DNA from: JBFHQE01 sp041592335
GTDB lineage: Bacteria; Pseudomonadota; Gammaproteobacteria; Thiohalobacterales; Thiohalobacteraceae
NCBI GenBank assembly: GCA_041592335.1
Contig: JBFHQE010000018.1
Location: forward strand, 1-49,189
Direction of reading: 5' to 3'
Length of the DNA: 49,189 nucleotides
Shown: piece after piece, positions 16,450-24,526 of the stretch
How positions within the stretch are numbered: the first letter of the stretch is position 1
Layout: each line of letters begins with the position of its first letter
Notes under the pieces: generated by a model
Database searches by the model: none
The model's input: only the letters and a program-made list of their open reading frames with translations
Told to the model about the DNA's origin: nothing
Made by a program: the position numbers and the translations under genes

Positions 16450-17673
16450 ATGTTTCGTATCACGCAGTACCTGCAGGCCCTCGCCGACGGGCAACCGCCG
16501 GGGCCAAAACGAACACCACCAGGGCCGGTGGTGATCTGGAACCTGATTCGGCGCTGTAACCTGGCCTGCAAGCATTGTTATTCCATTTCCGCTGATACGG
16601 ATTTTCCGGGTGAGCTCTCTACCGACGAAGTCTTTAGCGTCATGGATGACCTTAAGGGCTTTCACGTGCCGGTATTGATCCTGTCCGGCGGTGAACCCTT
16701 ATTGCGCCCGGATATCTACGAGATATCTCAGCGCGCGAAGGCCATGGGTTTTTACGTGGGCCTGTCCACCAATGGTACCTTGATTGATGAAAGCAATATC
16801 GAGGCGATTGCCTCGGTAGGTTATGACTATGTCGGCATCAGTATCGATGGCCTGCGCGAGACCCATGATCGTTTCCGCCGTCGCCAGGGTGCGTTCGATG
16901 AATCCATGCATGCCGTGCAGCTCTGTCATGAGGCAGGGATCAAGGTGGGCCTGCGCTTTACCCTGACACAGGACAATGCCCATGAACTGCCGGATGTGCT
17001 TGATCTGCTGGATGAACACCAGGTCGATAAATTCTACCTGTCGCACCTGAATTATGCCGGACGCGGTAATCGCAACCGCAAGGATGATGCCTTTCACCAG
17101 ATGACGCGCGACGCCATGGACCTGTTGTTCGAACGTTGCTGGGCGGGTATCCAGCAGGGAAGACCCAAGGAGTTCGTGACCGGCAATAACGATGCGGATG
17201 GTGTATACCTGCTGCAATGGGTGCAGCAACATTACCCGGACCAGGTGGATAACATGCGCCAACGGCTGGAAAACTGGGGTGGTAATGCCTCCGGTCTGCA
17301 CATTGCCAACATTGATAACCTGGGCAACGTGCACCCGGATACCTTCTGGTGGGATTACGACCTGGGCAACGTACGCGAACGGCCGTTCTCGGCTATCTGG
17401 CAGGATACAACCGATCCCCTGATGGCGAACTTTAAACAGCAACCGCGACCGGTCACCGGACGTTGCGGTGAATGCAAGCATCTGGCGATCTGTGGCGGCA
17501 ACACCCGGGTGCGCGCCTATCAGTTGACCGGCGATCCCTGGGCGGAGGACCCGGCCTGTTATCTTAGCGATGAGGAGATTGGGGTATCGGGTGAGCGTGA
17601 ACGCCTGCAAACCGTGCCCTACAGTCACCGCAATCGTCGACATAAGGTGATTCCGATTTATGCGCGTCGCTAA
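16450..17673 (+). CDS. nirJ: NirJ, heme d1 radical SAM enzyme
   Basis: A 407-residue radical SAM protein with the cluster motif CNLACKHC (C36, C40, C43) and the SAM-site strand LSGGEPLLRPD. A C-terminal SPASM-like region carries CGECKHLAICGG and a later cysteine in DPACYL for auxiliary clusters. NirJ replaces propionate side chains of didecarboxysiroheme with the oxo groups of heme d1. The sequence QALADGQPPGPKRTPPGP before the core is typical of the family. It overlaps nirN by 14 bases. Confidence 0.94.
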   Translation: MFRITQYLQALADGQPPGPKRTPPGPVVIWNLIRRCNLACKHCYSISADTDFPGELSTDEVFSVMDDLKGFHVPVLILSGGEPLLRPDIYEISQRAKAMGFYVGLSTNGTLIDESNIEAIASVGYDYVGISIDGLRETHDRFRRRQGAFDESMHAVQLCHEAGIKVGLRFTLTQDNAHELPDVLDLLDEHQVDKFYLSHLNYAGRGNRNRKDDAFHQMTRDAMDLLFERCWAGIQQGRPKEFVTGNNDADGVYLLQWVQQHYPDQVDNMRQRLENWGGNASGLHIANIDNLGNVHPDTFWWDYDLGNVRERPFSAIWQDTTDPLMANFKQQPRPVTGRCGECKHLAICGGNTRVRAYQLTGDPWAEDPACYLSDEEIGVSGERERLQTVPYSHRNRRHKVIPIYARR

Positions 17674-19228
17674 GTTTGATTGCACTATTGGCGCATTATT
17701 GATGCTGGGATTGTCCGTGGCACAGTCTGAAGAGCAGACCATCAATACAGCTAAGCTTTTCCAACAACATTGCGCCAGCTGTCATGGTGCCGATCGCCTG
17801 GGTGGCATGGGGCCGGCGCTGCTGCCGGAAAACCTGAGTCGTACCAAACCGGATGCGGCCCATAAGGCCATCAGCAAAGGCCTGCCTGCAACCCAGATGC
17901 CAGCCTTTGGCGAACAGCTTTCCACGGCAGATATCGATGCCCTGGTGGAACTGGTCTACACGCCGTTACCCGTGGTACAGACGCGATGGGATGAGGAGCA
18001 GATTCGTTCCAGTCGGGTTGTTCATTTCAAACCCAGTGAATTATCTGACGAAATGCAGTTCGAGGCTGATCCACTTAATCTCTTTATCGTGGTGGAAATC
18101 GGCGATCACCATGCCACGGTGTTGAATGGCGACACCCTGGAGCCGATTCATCGTTTTGCTACACGCTATGCGCTGCATGGCGGGCCAAAGTATTCCCCCG
18201 ATGGTCGCTTTGTCTATTTTGCCTCGCGTGACGGCTGGATCAGCAAGTTCGATCTTTACAATCTGAAAACGGTCGCCGAGATCCGTGCTGGTATCAACAC
18301 CCGCAATGTGGCTGCCTCGGCCGATGGTCGTTACCTGATGGTGGCCAACTATCTACCCAACAGCCTGGTGTTGCTCGATGCAAAGGATTTGTCACTGATC
18401 AAGCGCATTGCCGTCGAGGATGATTTCGGCAAGGGTTCTCGCGTCAGTGCGGTGTATGTCGCGCCGCCACGCAACAGTTTTATTGCCGCGCTTAAGGACT
18501 TGCCCGAGGTGTGGGAAATCAGCTACTCCGATAATCCGGAACCCGTGTTTCGCGGCATGGTGCATGATTATCAGTACATGGAAGGGCTGGCGGAGAAGGG
18601 GCGCTTTCCGGTGCGGCGCATCAAGCTGGATGACTATCTGGATGATTTTTTCTTTGATGATACTTACGAACATGTCATGGGTGCGGCGCGAAATGGCAAT
18701 AATGGCCAGGTGGTCAATCTGAATATCCGCCGCAAGGTCGCCGACCTGGAGCTGGACGGACTACCTCATTTAGGTTCCGGTATCACGTTTGAGTATGAAG
18801 GCAGGCCGGTACTGGCGACACCCAACCTGAAGAAGGGCGAAGTCAGCGTGATCGATATGCGAAACTGGAAGACGATCAAGCGGATCGAAACCCTGGGCCC
18901 TGGCTTTTTCATGCGCAGCCATGAGAACACGCCCTATGCCTGGGTGGATGTGTTCTTCGGGCCCAATAAAGAAGCCATACATATCATCGATAAACGAACA
19001 TTGAAGATTGTAAAAACCCTGCGCCCGGCGCCGGGCAAGACGGCCGCGCATGTGGAATTTGATCGCTATGGCAAGTATGCCTTACTGAGTATCTGGGATC
19101 CGGACGGCGCTGTGATTGTCTACGATGCCGACACGTTGGAAGAGGTAAGACGCCTGCCGATGAACAAGCCCTCGGGTAAATATAATGTGTATAACAAGAT
19201 TACTTTCTCGTCCGGAACAAGCCATTAA
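17660..19228 (+). CDS. nirN: NirN, cytochrome c/d1-type dihydro-heme d1 dehydrogenase
   Basis: A 522-residue periplasmic NirS paralogue that catalyses the last step of heme d1 synthesis, introducing the acrylate double bond. It has an N-terminal signal (about 1-22), a heme c site CASCH at 38-42 followed by GGMGPALLPENL, and a d1-type propeller ending GKYNVYNKI. It lacks the longer N-terminal extension of NirS. It closes the nir operon; no clear terminator is visible in the 32 bases before the convergent gene. Confidence 0.93.
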   Translation: MRVAKFDCTIGALLMLGLSVAQSEEQTINTAKLFQQHCASCHGADRLGGMGPALLPENLSRTKPDAAHKAISKGLPATQMPAFGEQLSTADIDALVELVYTPLPVVQTRWDEEQIRSSRVVHFKPSELSDEMQFEADPLNLFIVVEIGDHHATVLNGDTLEPIHRFATRYALHGGPKYSPDGRFVYFASRDGWISKFDLYNLKTVAEIRAGINTRNVAASADGRYLMVANYLPNSLVLLDAKDLSLIKRIAVEDDFGKGSRVSAVYVAPPRNSFIAALKDLPEVWEISYSDNPEPVFRGMVHDYQYMEGLAEKGRFPVRRIKLDDYLDDFFFDDTYEHVMGAARNGNNGQVVNLNIRRKVADLELDGLPHLGSGITFEYEGRPVLATPNLKKGEVSVIDMRNWKTIKRIETLGPGFFMRSHENTPYAWVDVFFGPNKEAIHIIDKRTLKIVKTLRPAPGKTAAHVEFDRYGKYALLSIWDPDGAVIVYDADTLEEVRRLPMNKPSGKYNVYNKITFSSGTSH

Positions 19229-19260
19229 TAATGTTGATAGACTAAATACGCATGAGATTT

Positions 19261-20571
19261 CTATGCTGATAGTTTGAATCGACGATAAATTGAATACCCC
19301 TGCCATAGATTACGCCCCAGCATCCCCCATGCCAGGATAAACAGTATTCCCGCGGCATAGACAAGCCAGCCTGGCCATTCCAGAGCCAGACACATTATGA
19401 GTACAGCGATAAGCTGAACGCGATATTGCATACGCGCCTGGCGTTCGGGGATGATCTGTTTCATGTTGGGGATACCGCCCAGCGCACTGCCTCGTATTTG
19501 TAGCGAGCGGTGCAAATGCAACCACACCAGAAAGGGTACGATTTTGTACAACATGCCCGAGATTACCGAGGTAGAAAATCCCAGAACAAAGAACGCGCCT
19601 AGCAGCAAATCCAGCTTGAACCCTGTTGCCAGTGCTGGCTGCAATTGCATCACTAGCCACAACAAAGTGCATAGTAGCAGGCTGATCATCCCCAACCGCC
19701 AATAGGCCAGGGTGACATCCGGCAAGCGACGCCGGCGATGGTGTTGTAACCACAAGGTCGTTAGCGAAAACCAGCTCAACGCTACGGTAATGACCACTTC
19801 AATGACCCGTGCCAGTCCAGCCAATGGCATGGCGAAAACCTGTTCCAGTAACATGACCAGCGTCCAGCCCAGCAGCAGCGATAACAGGCCCGGTACCAAC
19901 CAACGGGTCATCAGTGATGGATAATCCGCAGTCATCTGAAACATGGGTACCACCTGGTAGGCTACACTCATCACCAGCAGTCCTACCCAGCCCAGCAAAC
20001 CCCAGAGTACATGCATAGGGGTCATTGCCCGGCTGAATCCCTGTCCGGGCCAGGCATGTCCCATGGCAAGCATTAGACCTACTGTAACAGCGATAAACAA
20101 TGCCACAATGGCATAACGCATGGCCTTGACCGAGGGATGGCGCTGTTTGACACGGATCAATGCCAGGCCAATGGCAACCATGAACACGAGAAAGGTCAGT
20201 CCAAGCAGCGGTATGGCAAGAATGAGGGTGAATTTAGATTGCCAGGCAAGACCTGTGGCAAGGCACAGTATACCTGCGACAAGTATCCCATGAACCCAGC
20301 GGCTTACCGTATCGGCTTGCGGCACCGTGACACCCGCCAGCACCGGCAATAACTGAAACAGGGCGCCGCACATGATCATGCTTATCACACCCAAGGTGAA
20401 TAAATGGGTAATCCCCAACAGTTCGGGATTCCAACGGCTTTCTATGGAACCAGGACCGAATAACAACAGTAGCAATCCGGCGGCGACTCCAAACCAGGGC
20501 GCGGTCAGTAAAAAGCGGATTGGTACCTCGATAGGTGGTGCCTGGTCCAGAGATAGTTGCGTGTAATTCAT
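19261..20571 (-). CDS. Polytopic membrane protein, NnrS/heme-copper-oxidase-like, function unknown
   Basis: A 436-residue protein with about twelve hydrophobic helices. The segments GITHLFTLGVISMIMCGALFQ and the later HVLWGLLGWVGLLVMSVAYQ resemble the paired helices of NnrS proteins and of subunit I-like proteins of the heme-copper superfamily, with histidines placed where heme ligands could be. The full set of catalytic histidines of NorB is not evident. It overlaps the stop of the DUF2249 gene by four bases, so the two are one operon, convergent with nirN. A role in NO stress or NO handling is suggested by location and the NnrS resemblance, not shown. Confidence 0.75.
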   Translation of the reverse strand: MNYTQLSLDQAPPIEVPIRFLLTAPWFGVAAGLLLLLFGPGSIESRWNPELLGITHLFTLGVISMIMCGALFQLLPVLAGVTVPQADTVSRWVHGILVAGILCLATGLAWQSKFTLILAIPLLGLTFLVFMVAIGLALIRVKQRHPSVKAMRYAIVALFIAVTVGLMLAMGHAWPGQGFSRAMTPMHVLWGLLGWVGLLVMSVAYQVVPMFQMTADYPSLMTRWLVPGLLSLLLGWTLVMLLEQVFAMPLAGLARVIEVVITVALSWFSLTTLWLQHHRRRRLPDVTLAYWRLGMISLLLCTLLWLVMQLQPALATGFKLDLLLGAFFVLGFSTSVISGMLYKIVPFLVWLHLHRSLQIRGSALGGIPNMKQIIPERQARMQYRVQLIAVLIMCLALEWPGWLVYAAGILFILAWGMLGRNLWQGYSIYRRFKLSA

Positions 20572-20867
20572 GAGTCAGGGTGATCATCTGCGTGCCAGAT
20601 CAGGATTTCGTAAGCTGTCTTTTCTCCCTGCAGTACTCGATAGGTGAAACCATCGCGCTCCAATAATTCGTACAGAGGAAAGGGTTCTCGCCGATGCAGT
20701 ATGCGCAACCGCTCGCCGGGCTGTAATTCGGCAACAGCTGCCAGTACACGTTCCAGCGGTTCGGGGGGCTCAAGCGCACTGACATCCAGTACCGTTTCCT
20801 TCACCATGCCAGGGCAGTTTATACGGCCGCAACCGGCTTGGCTGTTACCAGGCACCTGTTCACTCAT
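20568..20867 (-). CDS. DUF2249 (TusA-like fold) protein
   Basis: A 99-residue protein whose C-terminal 70 residues (ETVLDVSALEPPEPLERVL onward, with LRILHRREPFPLYELL) match the DUF2249 pattern, a small two-layer domain related to TusA and often found near denitrification and hemerythrin genes. The N-terminal stretch has two cysteines (C13, C18) that could bind metal. The frame is open 23 codons further upstream, but the ATG at 20867 has GGAGG seven bases before it. Co-transcribed with the membrane protein behind it. Confidence 0.8.
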   Translation of the reverse strand: MSEQVPGNSQAGCGRINCPGMVKETVLDVSALEPPEPLERVLAAVAELQPGERLRILHRREPFPLYELLERDGFTYRVLQGEKTAYEILIWHADDHPDS

Positions 20868-20957
20868 AAATCTTACCTCCCGATAGCAGCCGGTATCCTG
20901 CCTGTCGATTCGGAAAGGCGCCTTAACTAATATCAAGCCGGATATTTGATGCAGCTA

Positions 20958-20985
20958 CCTGTATTTGTCATTAATCAAATACAGG
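20958..20985. promoter_or_regulatory. Inverted repeat in the divergent promoter region, FNR-like operator candidate
   Basis: CCTGTATTTG and CAAATACAGG form a perfect 10-bp inverted repeat around TCATTAAT. The core TTGTC-ATTA-ATCAA has an intact right FNR half-site and two mismatches in the left. The outer bases GTATTTG/CAAATAC are the same as around the perfect box at 3302-3315. It lies between the DUF2249 gene and the dioxygenase gene and could regulate either or both. Confidence 0.6.
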
Positions 20986-21092
20986 GCGTGAGGGGTTTTA
21001 TATTCTGCCTTTCGCGGAGCCCTGTCGAAACCGGCAGCAATTCACTGTGCGGGAATGCAATTTTTCCGCAACTTTCATCAAGAGGTAGCGTA

Positions 21093-22013
21093 ATGCCCCA
21101 GTCCAATCAACAACTACATGCAGTCGCCAGCCCGTTTAATCTGGAAAACGAGGCGCTCTACCAGCAGTGGCGCGATGAAAAACTCAATGGATATCCGTCC
21201 AGCCTGGGGGACTTGCTGGTTGAGATCAATGATCCGCGAACATTGACGGACAGTGAGTTCGAGGCATTGCAGTCCCGCTGCCGCAAGGCCAACATGGCGC
21301 TGTATGCCAGCAACACGGGAACCGACCCCGACCCAGAAATCCCACTCAGCATGGGGCGTCGTTTTGGTCTGCATGGACTGAATAAAAACTGGCTGGCTGA
21401 TGAAACGGGTTTGACCTCACTCACGGTTGTGAATGAAGGTATCCGCCAGCAGTATATTCCCTATACCAATCGCGCCATCAACTGGCATACCGACGGTTAT
21501 TACAACACGGCGGATAAACAGATCCATGCCCTGAATCTGCATGTGGTGCAGCAGGCGGCAACAGGCGGTGACAATGCTCTTATGGATCACGAAATTGCCT
21601 ATATATTGTTACGCGACAGGAATCCCGATTACATTCGGGCATTGATGGGGCCGAAGGCCATGACGATCCCCGCGCGTATCGATGAAGGCGGCACGGTTGC
21701 ACGTCGGGAAGAACCGGGGCCGGTGTTTGCGATCATGCCGAGCGGTGATCTTCACATGCGTTACACCATCCGAGTCAATAATGTGATCTGGGCCGACGAT
21801 GCATTAAGCCAGGAAGCGCTGAATTACCTCAGAGACATTTTAAACAGTGACTCGCCGTACATTTTCCGTGGCAGACTGGAGGCGGGTATGGGGCTAGTCA
21901 GCAACAATGTGCTACATGATCGCGCGGCCTTCACCGATGACGCAACACATAAGCGCCATTACTACCGGGCGCGTTATTTCGATCGGCTGGCAGGCACGGG
22001 TATCGCTGATTGA
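21093..22013 (+). CDS. TauD/TfdA-family Fe(II)/2-oxoglutarate dioxygenase-like protein
   Basis: A 306-residue protein of the TauD-like double-stranded beta-helix family. The metal triad is visible as H132 and D134 in NWHTDGYYN and the distal histidine in NNVLHDRAAF; the arginine expected to hold 2-oxoglutarate is in RHYYRARYF. The substrate is unknown. The frame is open 49 codons upstream across the inverted repeat, but the ATG at 21093 has AGAGGT nine bases before it and starts the conserved part. No taurine or sulfonate transport genes are nearby. An oxygen-using enzyme between nir and nos is unexpected. Confidence 0.82.
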   Translation: MPQSNQQLHAVASPFNLENEALYQQWRDEKLNGYPSSLGDLLVEINDPRTLTDSEFEALQSRCRKANMALYASNTGTDPDPEIPLSMGRRFGLHGLNKNWLADETGLTSLTVVNEGIRQQYIPYTNRAINWHTDGYYNTADKQIHALNLHVVQQAATGGDNALMDHEIAYILLRDRNPDYIRALMGPKAMTIPARIDEGGTVARREEPGPVFAIMPSGDLHMRYTIRVNNVIWADDALSQEALNYLRDILNSDSPYIFRGRLEAGMGLVSNNVLHDRAAFTDDATHKRHYYRARYFDRLAGTGIAD

Positions 22014-22017
22014 TATG

Positions 22018-22047
22018 CGCGTGTTCGGACAAGCAGCCGAACGCGCG
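22018..22047 (+). terminator. Probable transcription terminator after the dioxygenase gene
   Basis: CGCGTGTTCGG pairs with CCGAACGCGCG (11 bp, one G-U pair) around an eight-base loop, starting four bases after the stop codon. Only a weak T-containing stretch follows, so efficiency is uncertain. Confidence 0.6.
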
Positions 22048-22088
22048 GTAGTTTGTGTTCTGGGTGCATCAATATAAGCATTAACTTA

Positions 22089-22200
22089 TTGACCTGCCTC
22101 AAAAAATACTTTGACAGCATTCGACAGGCGAGGGTGGGTGCACTAAAGTTGTGCGCATGAAAAATACTGTCAGAGGAGCGGTGGAATTGACATTTATTAA
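22089..22200 (+). promoter_or_regulatory. nosR upstream region with two degenerate FNR/DNR-like sites
   Basis: TTGAC-CTGC-CTCAA at 22089-22102 and TTGAC-ATTT-ATTAA at 22187-22200 each keep most of the TTGAY-N4-RTCAA pattern with two deviations from the symmetric consensus. The second is 56 bases before the nosR start. They could be weaker DNR sites or chance; the other denitrification promoters here carry better matches. Confidence 0.4.
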
Positions 22201-22256
22201 GGCCAGTTGCAGGCCAACGCATTAACGTGCACTCAACCAACGGCCTCTGAACTGCT

Positions 22257-24488
22257 ATGAACTATCCACAATTCTATTCTTCTGGCCGCACGGGTTGGCA
22301 TGCGGTTATTGCCTTGTTATTGCTGGCGATGTTACTGGTCAGCGTAGCGGTGTCGGCTGCACCCAATCCCGTGAGCAAGTCACTGGTGAATCAATTATTC
22401 CCCCTGGCTGATGGATTCGATGATTTCAAGGGTGATCCACCCACCGCGAGAGTGTTCAGAGGCAGCGAGCAGATCGGCGTGATGTTCCGTACCAAGCAGA
22501 TCGCACCGATCCCGGCCTATTCAGGAAAACCGATAGACATGCTGGTGGGGCTGGACCTTGAAGGGAAGATCACCGGGGTACGGGTGCTCGAACATCATGA
22601 ACCGATCCTGCTGGTGGGAATACCCGAGTCCAAGCTGGACGCCTTCGCGGATCAATACAAGGGTAAGTCGGTTACCGAGCGGCTCAAGGTGGGAGCTGGC
22701 TCGCGCGAAGGTTATACCAACATTGATGCAATCACAGGCGCGACAGTAACCGTGATGGTGATGAACGAGGCGATTATGCGTGCTGCGCGCGAGGTGGCGG
22801 CGGCGGAGGGCATCATTCAACTCGTTAGTGAAGCCAGGCGAGCACCGGCACGGGTACGAACGGAATATTTCGAACCGACAGACTGGAAGGAATTGACCGG
22901 TAACGGTGCCATCCGGCGTATGTGGCTCACGCGTAGCCAGGTGGATAATGCCTTTAAGGGAACAGAAGGTGAAGGTATCGAAGAAGCCACACCTGAAGAA
23001 CAGGGTGATACTTTCATTGATCTGTATTACGGCTATCTGAACGCACCTACGGTTGGACGCAACCTGCTGGGTGAGTCGCAATACAACTGGCTGATGGCCG
23101 AGCTGGAGCCGGATGAGCATGCTATCGCAGTGCTGGGCAAGGGCATGTATTCCTTCAAAGGTTCGGGTTACGTGCGCGGTGGTATTTTCGATCGTATCCT
23201 GCTGCGTCAACATGGACGCGAGATCTCTTTCCGCGATATGGATTATCACCGTCTTAGTGATGTCTATGCCGAGGGTATGCCGGTATTCGAAGAGATGGTG
23301 ATCTTCATCATTCGCGGGGAACATAATTTTGATCCCGGCAGTGCCTGGGAAATTGAATTGCTGATCAAGCGCCAGACCGGGCCGCTGGATAGCGTGTTCG
23401 CCAGCTTTTCTTCAAGTTATGAAATTCCCGATGCCTACGTTGAGCGCTCAACGCCGGAGCTTGTCGCCGAAGCGGAAACTGCCGGTCCTCTGTGGAAAGC
23501 GGTGTGGCTGGAGAAAAAATTCCAGATCGCAGTGCTGGTGCTTGGGCTGGTCTACGTCACGCTGATCATGGCCCTGGGAGACTGGCTTGCGCGCTTCCCG
23601 AAACTGCTTCTCTATCTGCGTAACGGCTTTCTGGTGTACACCTTGTTCTTCATCGGCTGGTATCTGCTGGGGCAATTGTCAGTCGTTAATGTACTGACCT
23701 TCACTAATGCGATTTTCAAGCAGGACTTTAGCTGGGATACCTTTCTGATCGATCCCACCATGTTTATCCTCTGGACCTTCGTTGCTGCCTCATTGCTACT
23801 ATGGGGACGTGGCGTGTATTGCGGCTGGCTGTGTCCTTTCGGCGCACTGCAAAAGCTGATCAGTCAGATATCAATGAAACTCAACGTGCCGCAATTCAAC
23901 TTGCCGCAGGTAGTGCATGACCGGCTATGGGGTATCAAATATCTCATCCTGCTGGTGTTGTTTGGCATTTCACTACAATCGCTCGGAGAGGCAGAGCGTT
24001 ACGCCGAGATAGAACCCTTCAAGACTGCAATCACCCTGCGCTTTGACCGCGAATGGCCATTCCTGCTGTATGCGCTTGGGTTGCTGGTGATCTCCATCTT
24101 TAACTGTAAATTCTATTGTAAATACCTCTGTCCGCTGGGTGCGGCGCTTGCGATTCCGGGCAAGTTCCGCCTATCTCACTGGTTGCGGCGACGCAAGGAA
24201 TGCGGCAAGCCCTGCCAGATCTGCGCCAACGAATGCGAGATTCAGGCAATCCATCATACTGGCGAGATTAATTTGGACGAATGTCACTTCTGCATGGATT
24301 GCCAGGTGACTTACTGGGATACACATAAATGTCCCCCACTAATCGAGCGGCGAGCAAAGCGCGAACGAGCTGCCAAACGAGCTAGTAAGGGTAATCAGAC
24401 CTCGGGAAATGCGTCGGCCAGTCAGACTGGCCCGGGCGGCATACCTCTGGAAGTCGTGACGGGAGAGGGAAAACCGGCGCGCAGTTAG
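22257..24488 (+). CDS. nosR: NosR, electron-donating flavo-iron-sulfur membrane protein for N2O reductase
   Basis: A 743-residue membrane protein. The N-terminal signal or anchor (about 15-35) is followed by a periplasmic FMN-binding domain with the covalent attachment motif ITGATVTV. Several membrane helices surround YCGWLCPFGALQ and YCKYLCPLGAA, and the cytoplasmic C-terminus has cysteine motifs CGKPCQICANEC and CHFCMDC. NosR is needed for electron supply to, and maturation of, NosZ. The C-terminal tail after residue 700 is low in complexity. nosZ follows after 38 bases. Confidence 0.95.
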   Translation: MNYPQFYSSGRTGWHAVIALLLLAMLLVSVAVSAAPNPVSKSLVNQLFPLADGFDDFKGDPPTARVFRGSEQIGVMFRTKQIAPIPAYSGKPIDMLVGLDLEGKITGVRVLEHHEPILLVGIPESKLDAFADQYKGKSVTERLKVGAGSREGYTNIDAITGATVTVMVMNEAIMRAAREVAAAEGIIQLVSEARRAPARVRTEYFEPTDWKELTGNGAIRRMWLTRSQVDNAFKGTEGEGIEEATPEEQGDTFIDLYYGYLNAPTVGRNLLGESQYNWLMAELEPDEHAIAVLGKGMYSFKGSGYVRGGIFDRILLRQHGREISFRDMDYHRLSDVYAEGMPVFEEMVIFIIRGEHNFDPGSAWEIELLIKRQTGPLDSVFASFSSSYEIPDAYVERSTPELVAEAETAGPLWKAVWLEKKFQIAVLVLGLVYVTLIMALGDWLARFPKLLLYLRNGFLVYTLFFIGWYLLGQLSVVNVLTFTNAIFKQDFSWDTFLIDPTMFILWTFVAASLLLWGRGVYCGWLCPFGALQKLISQISMKLNVPQFNLPQVVHDRLWGIKYLILLVLFGISLQSLGEAERYAEIEPFKTAITLRFDREWPFLLYALGLLVISIFNCKFYCKYLCPLGAALAIPGKFRLSHWLRRRKECGKPCQICANECEIQAIHHTGEINLDECHFCMDCQVTYWDTHKCPPLIERRAKRERAAKRASKGNQTSGNASASQTGPGGIPLEVVTGEGKPARS

Positions 24489-24526
24489 CTATATAGCGTT
24501 TAAACACATGTAGGGAGAAGACTGTT

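Noticed and set aside
17660..19228. A second NirS nitrite reductase
   Set aside because: It has a shorter N-terminal region, heme site context GGMGPALLPENL and terminal position after nirJ, all typical of NirN.
20941..20990. Second FNR site formed by ATCAAGCCGGATATTTGAT near 20930-20950
   Set aside because: The half-sites are in the reverse arrangement (ATCAA then TTGAT) with wrong spacing, so they do not form an FNR box.
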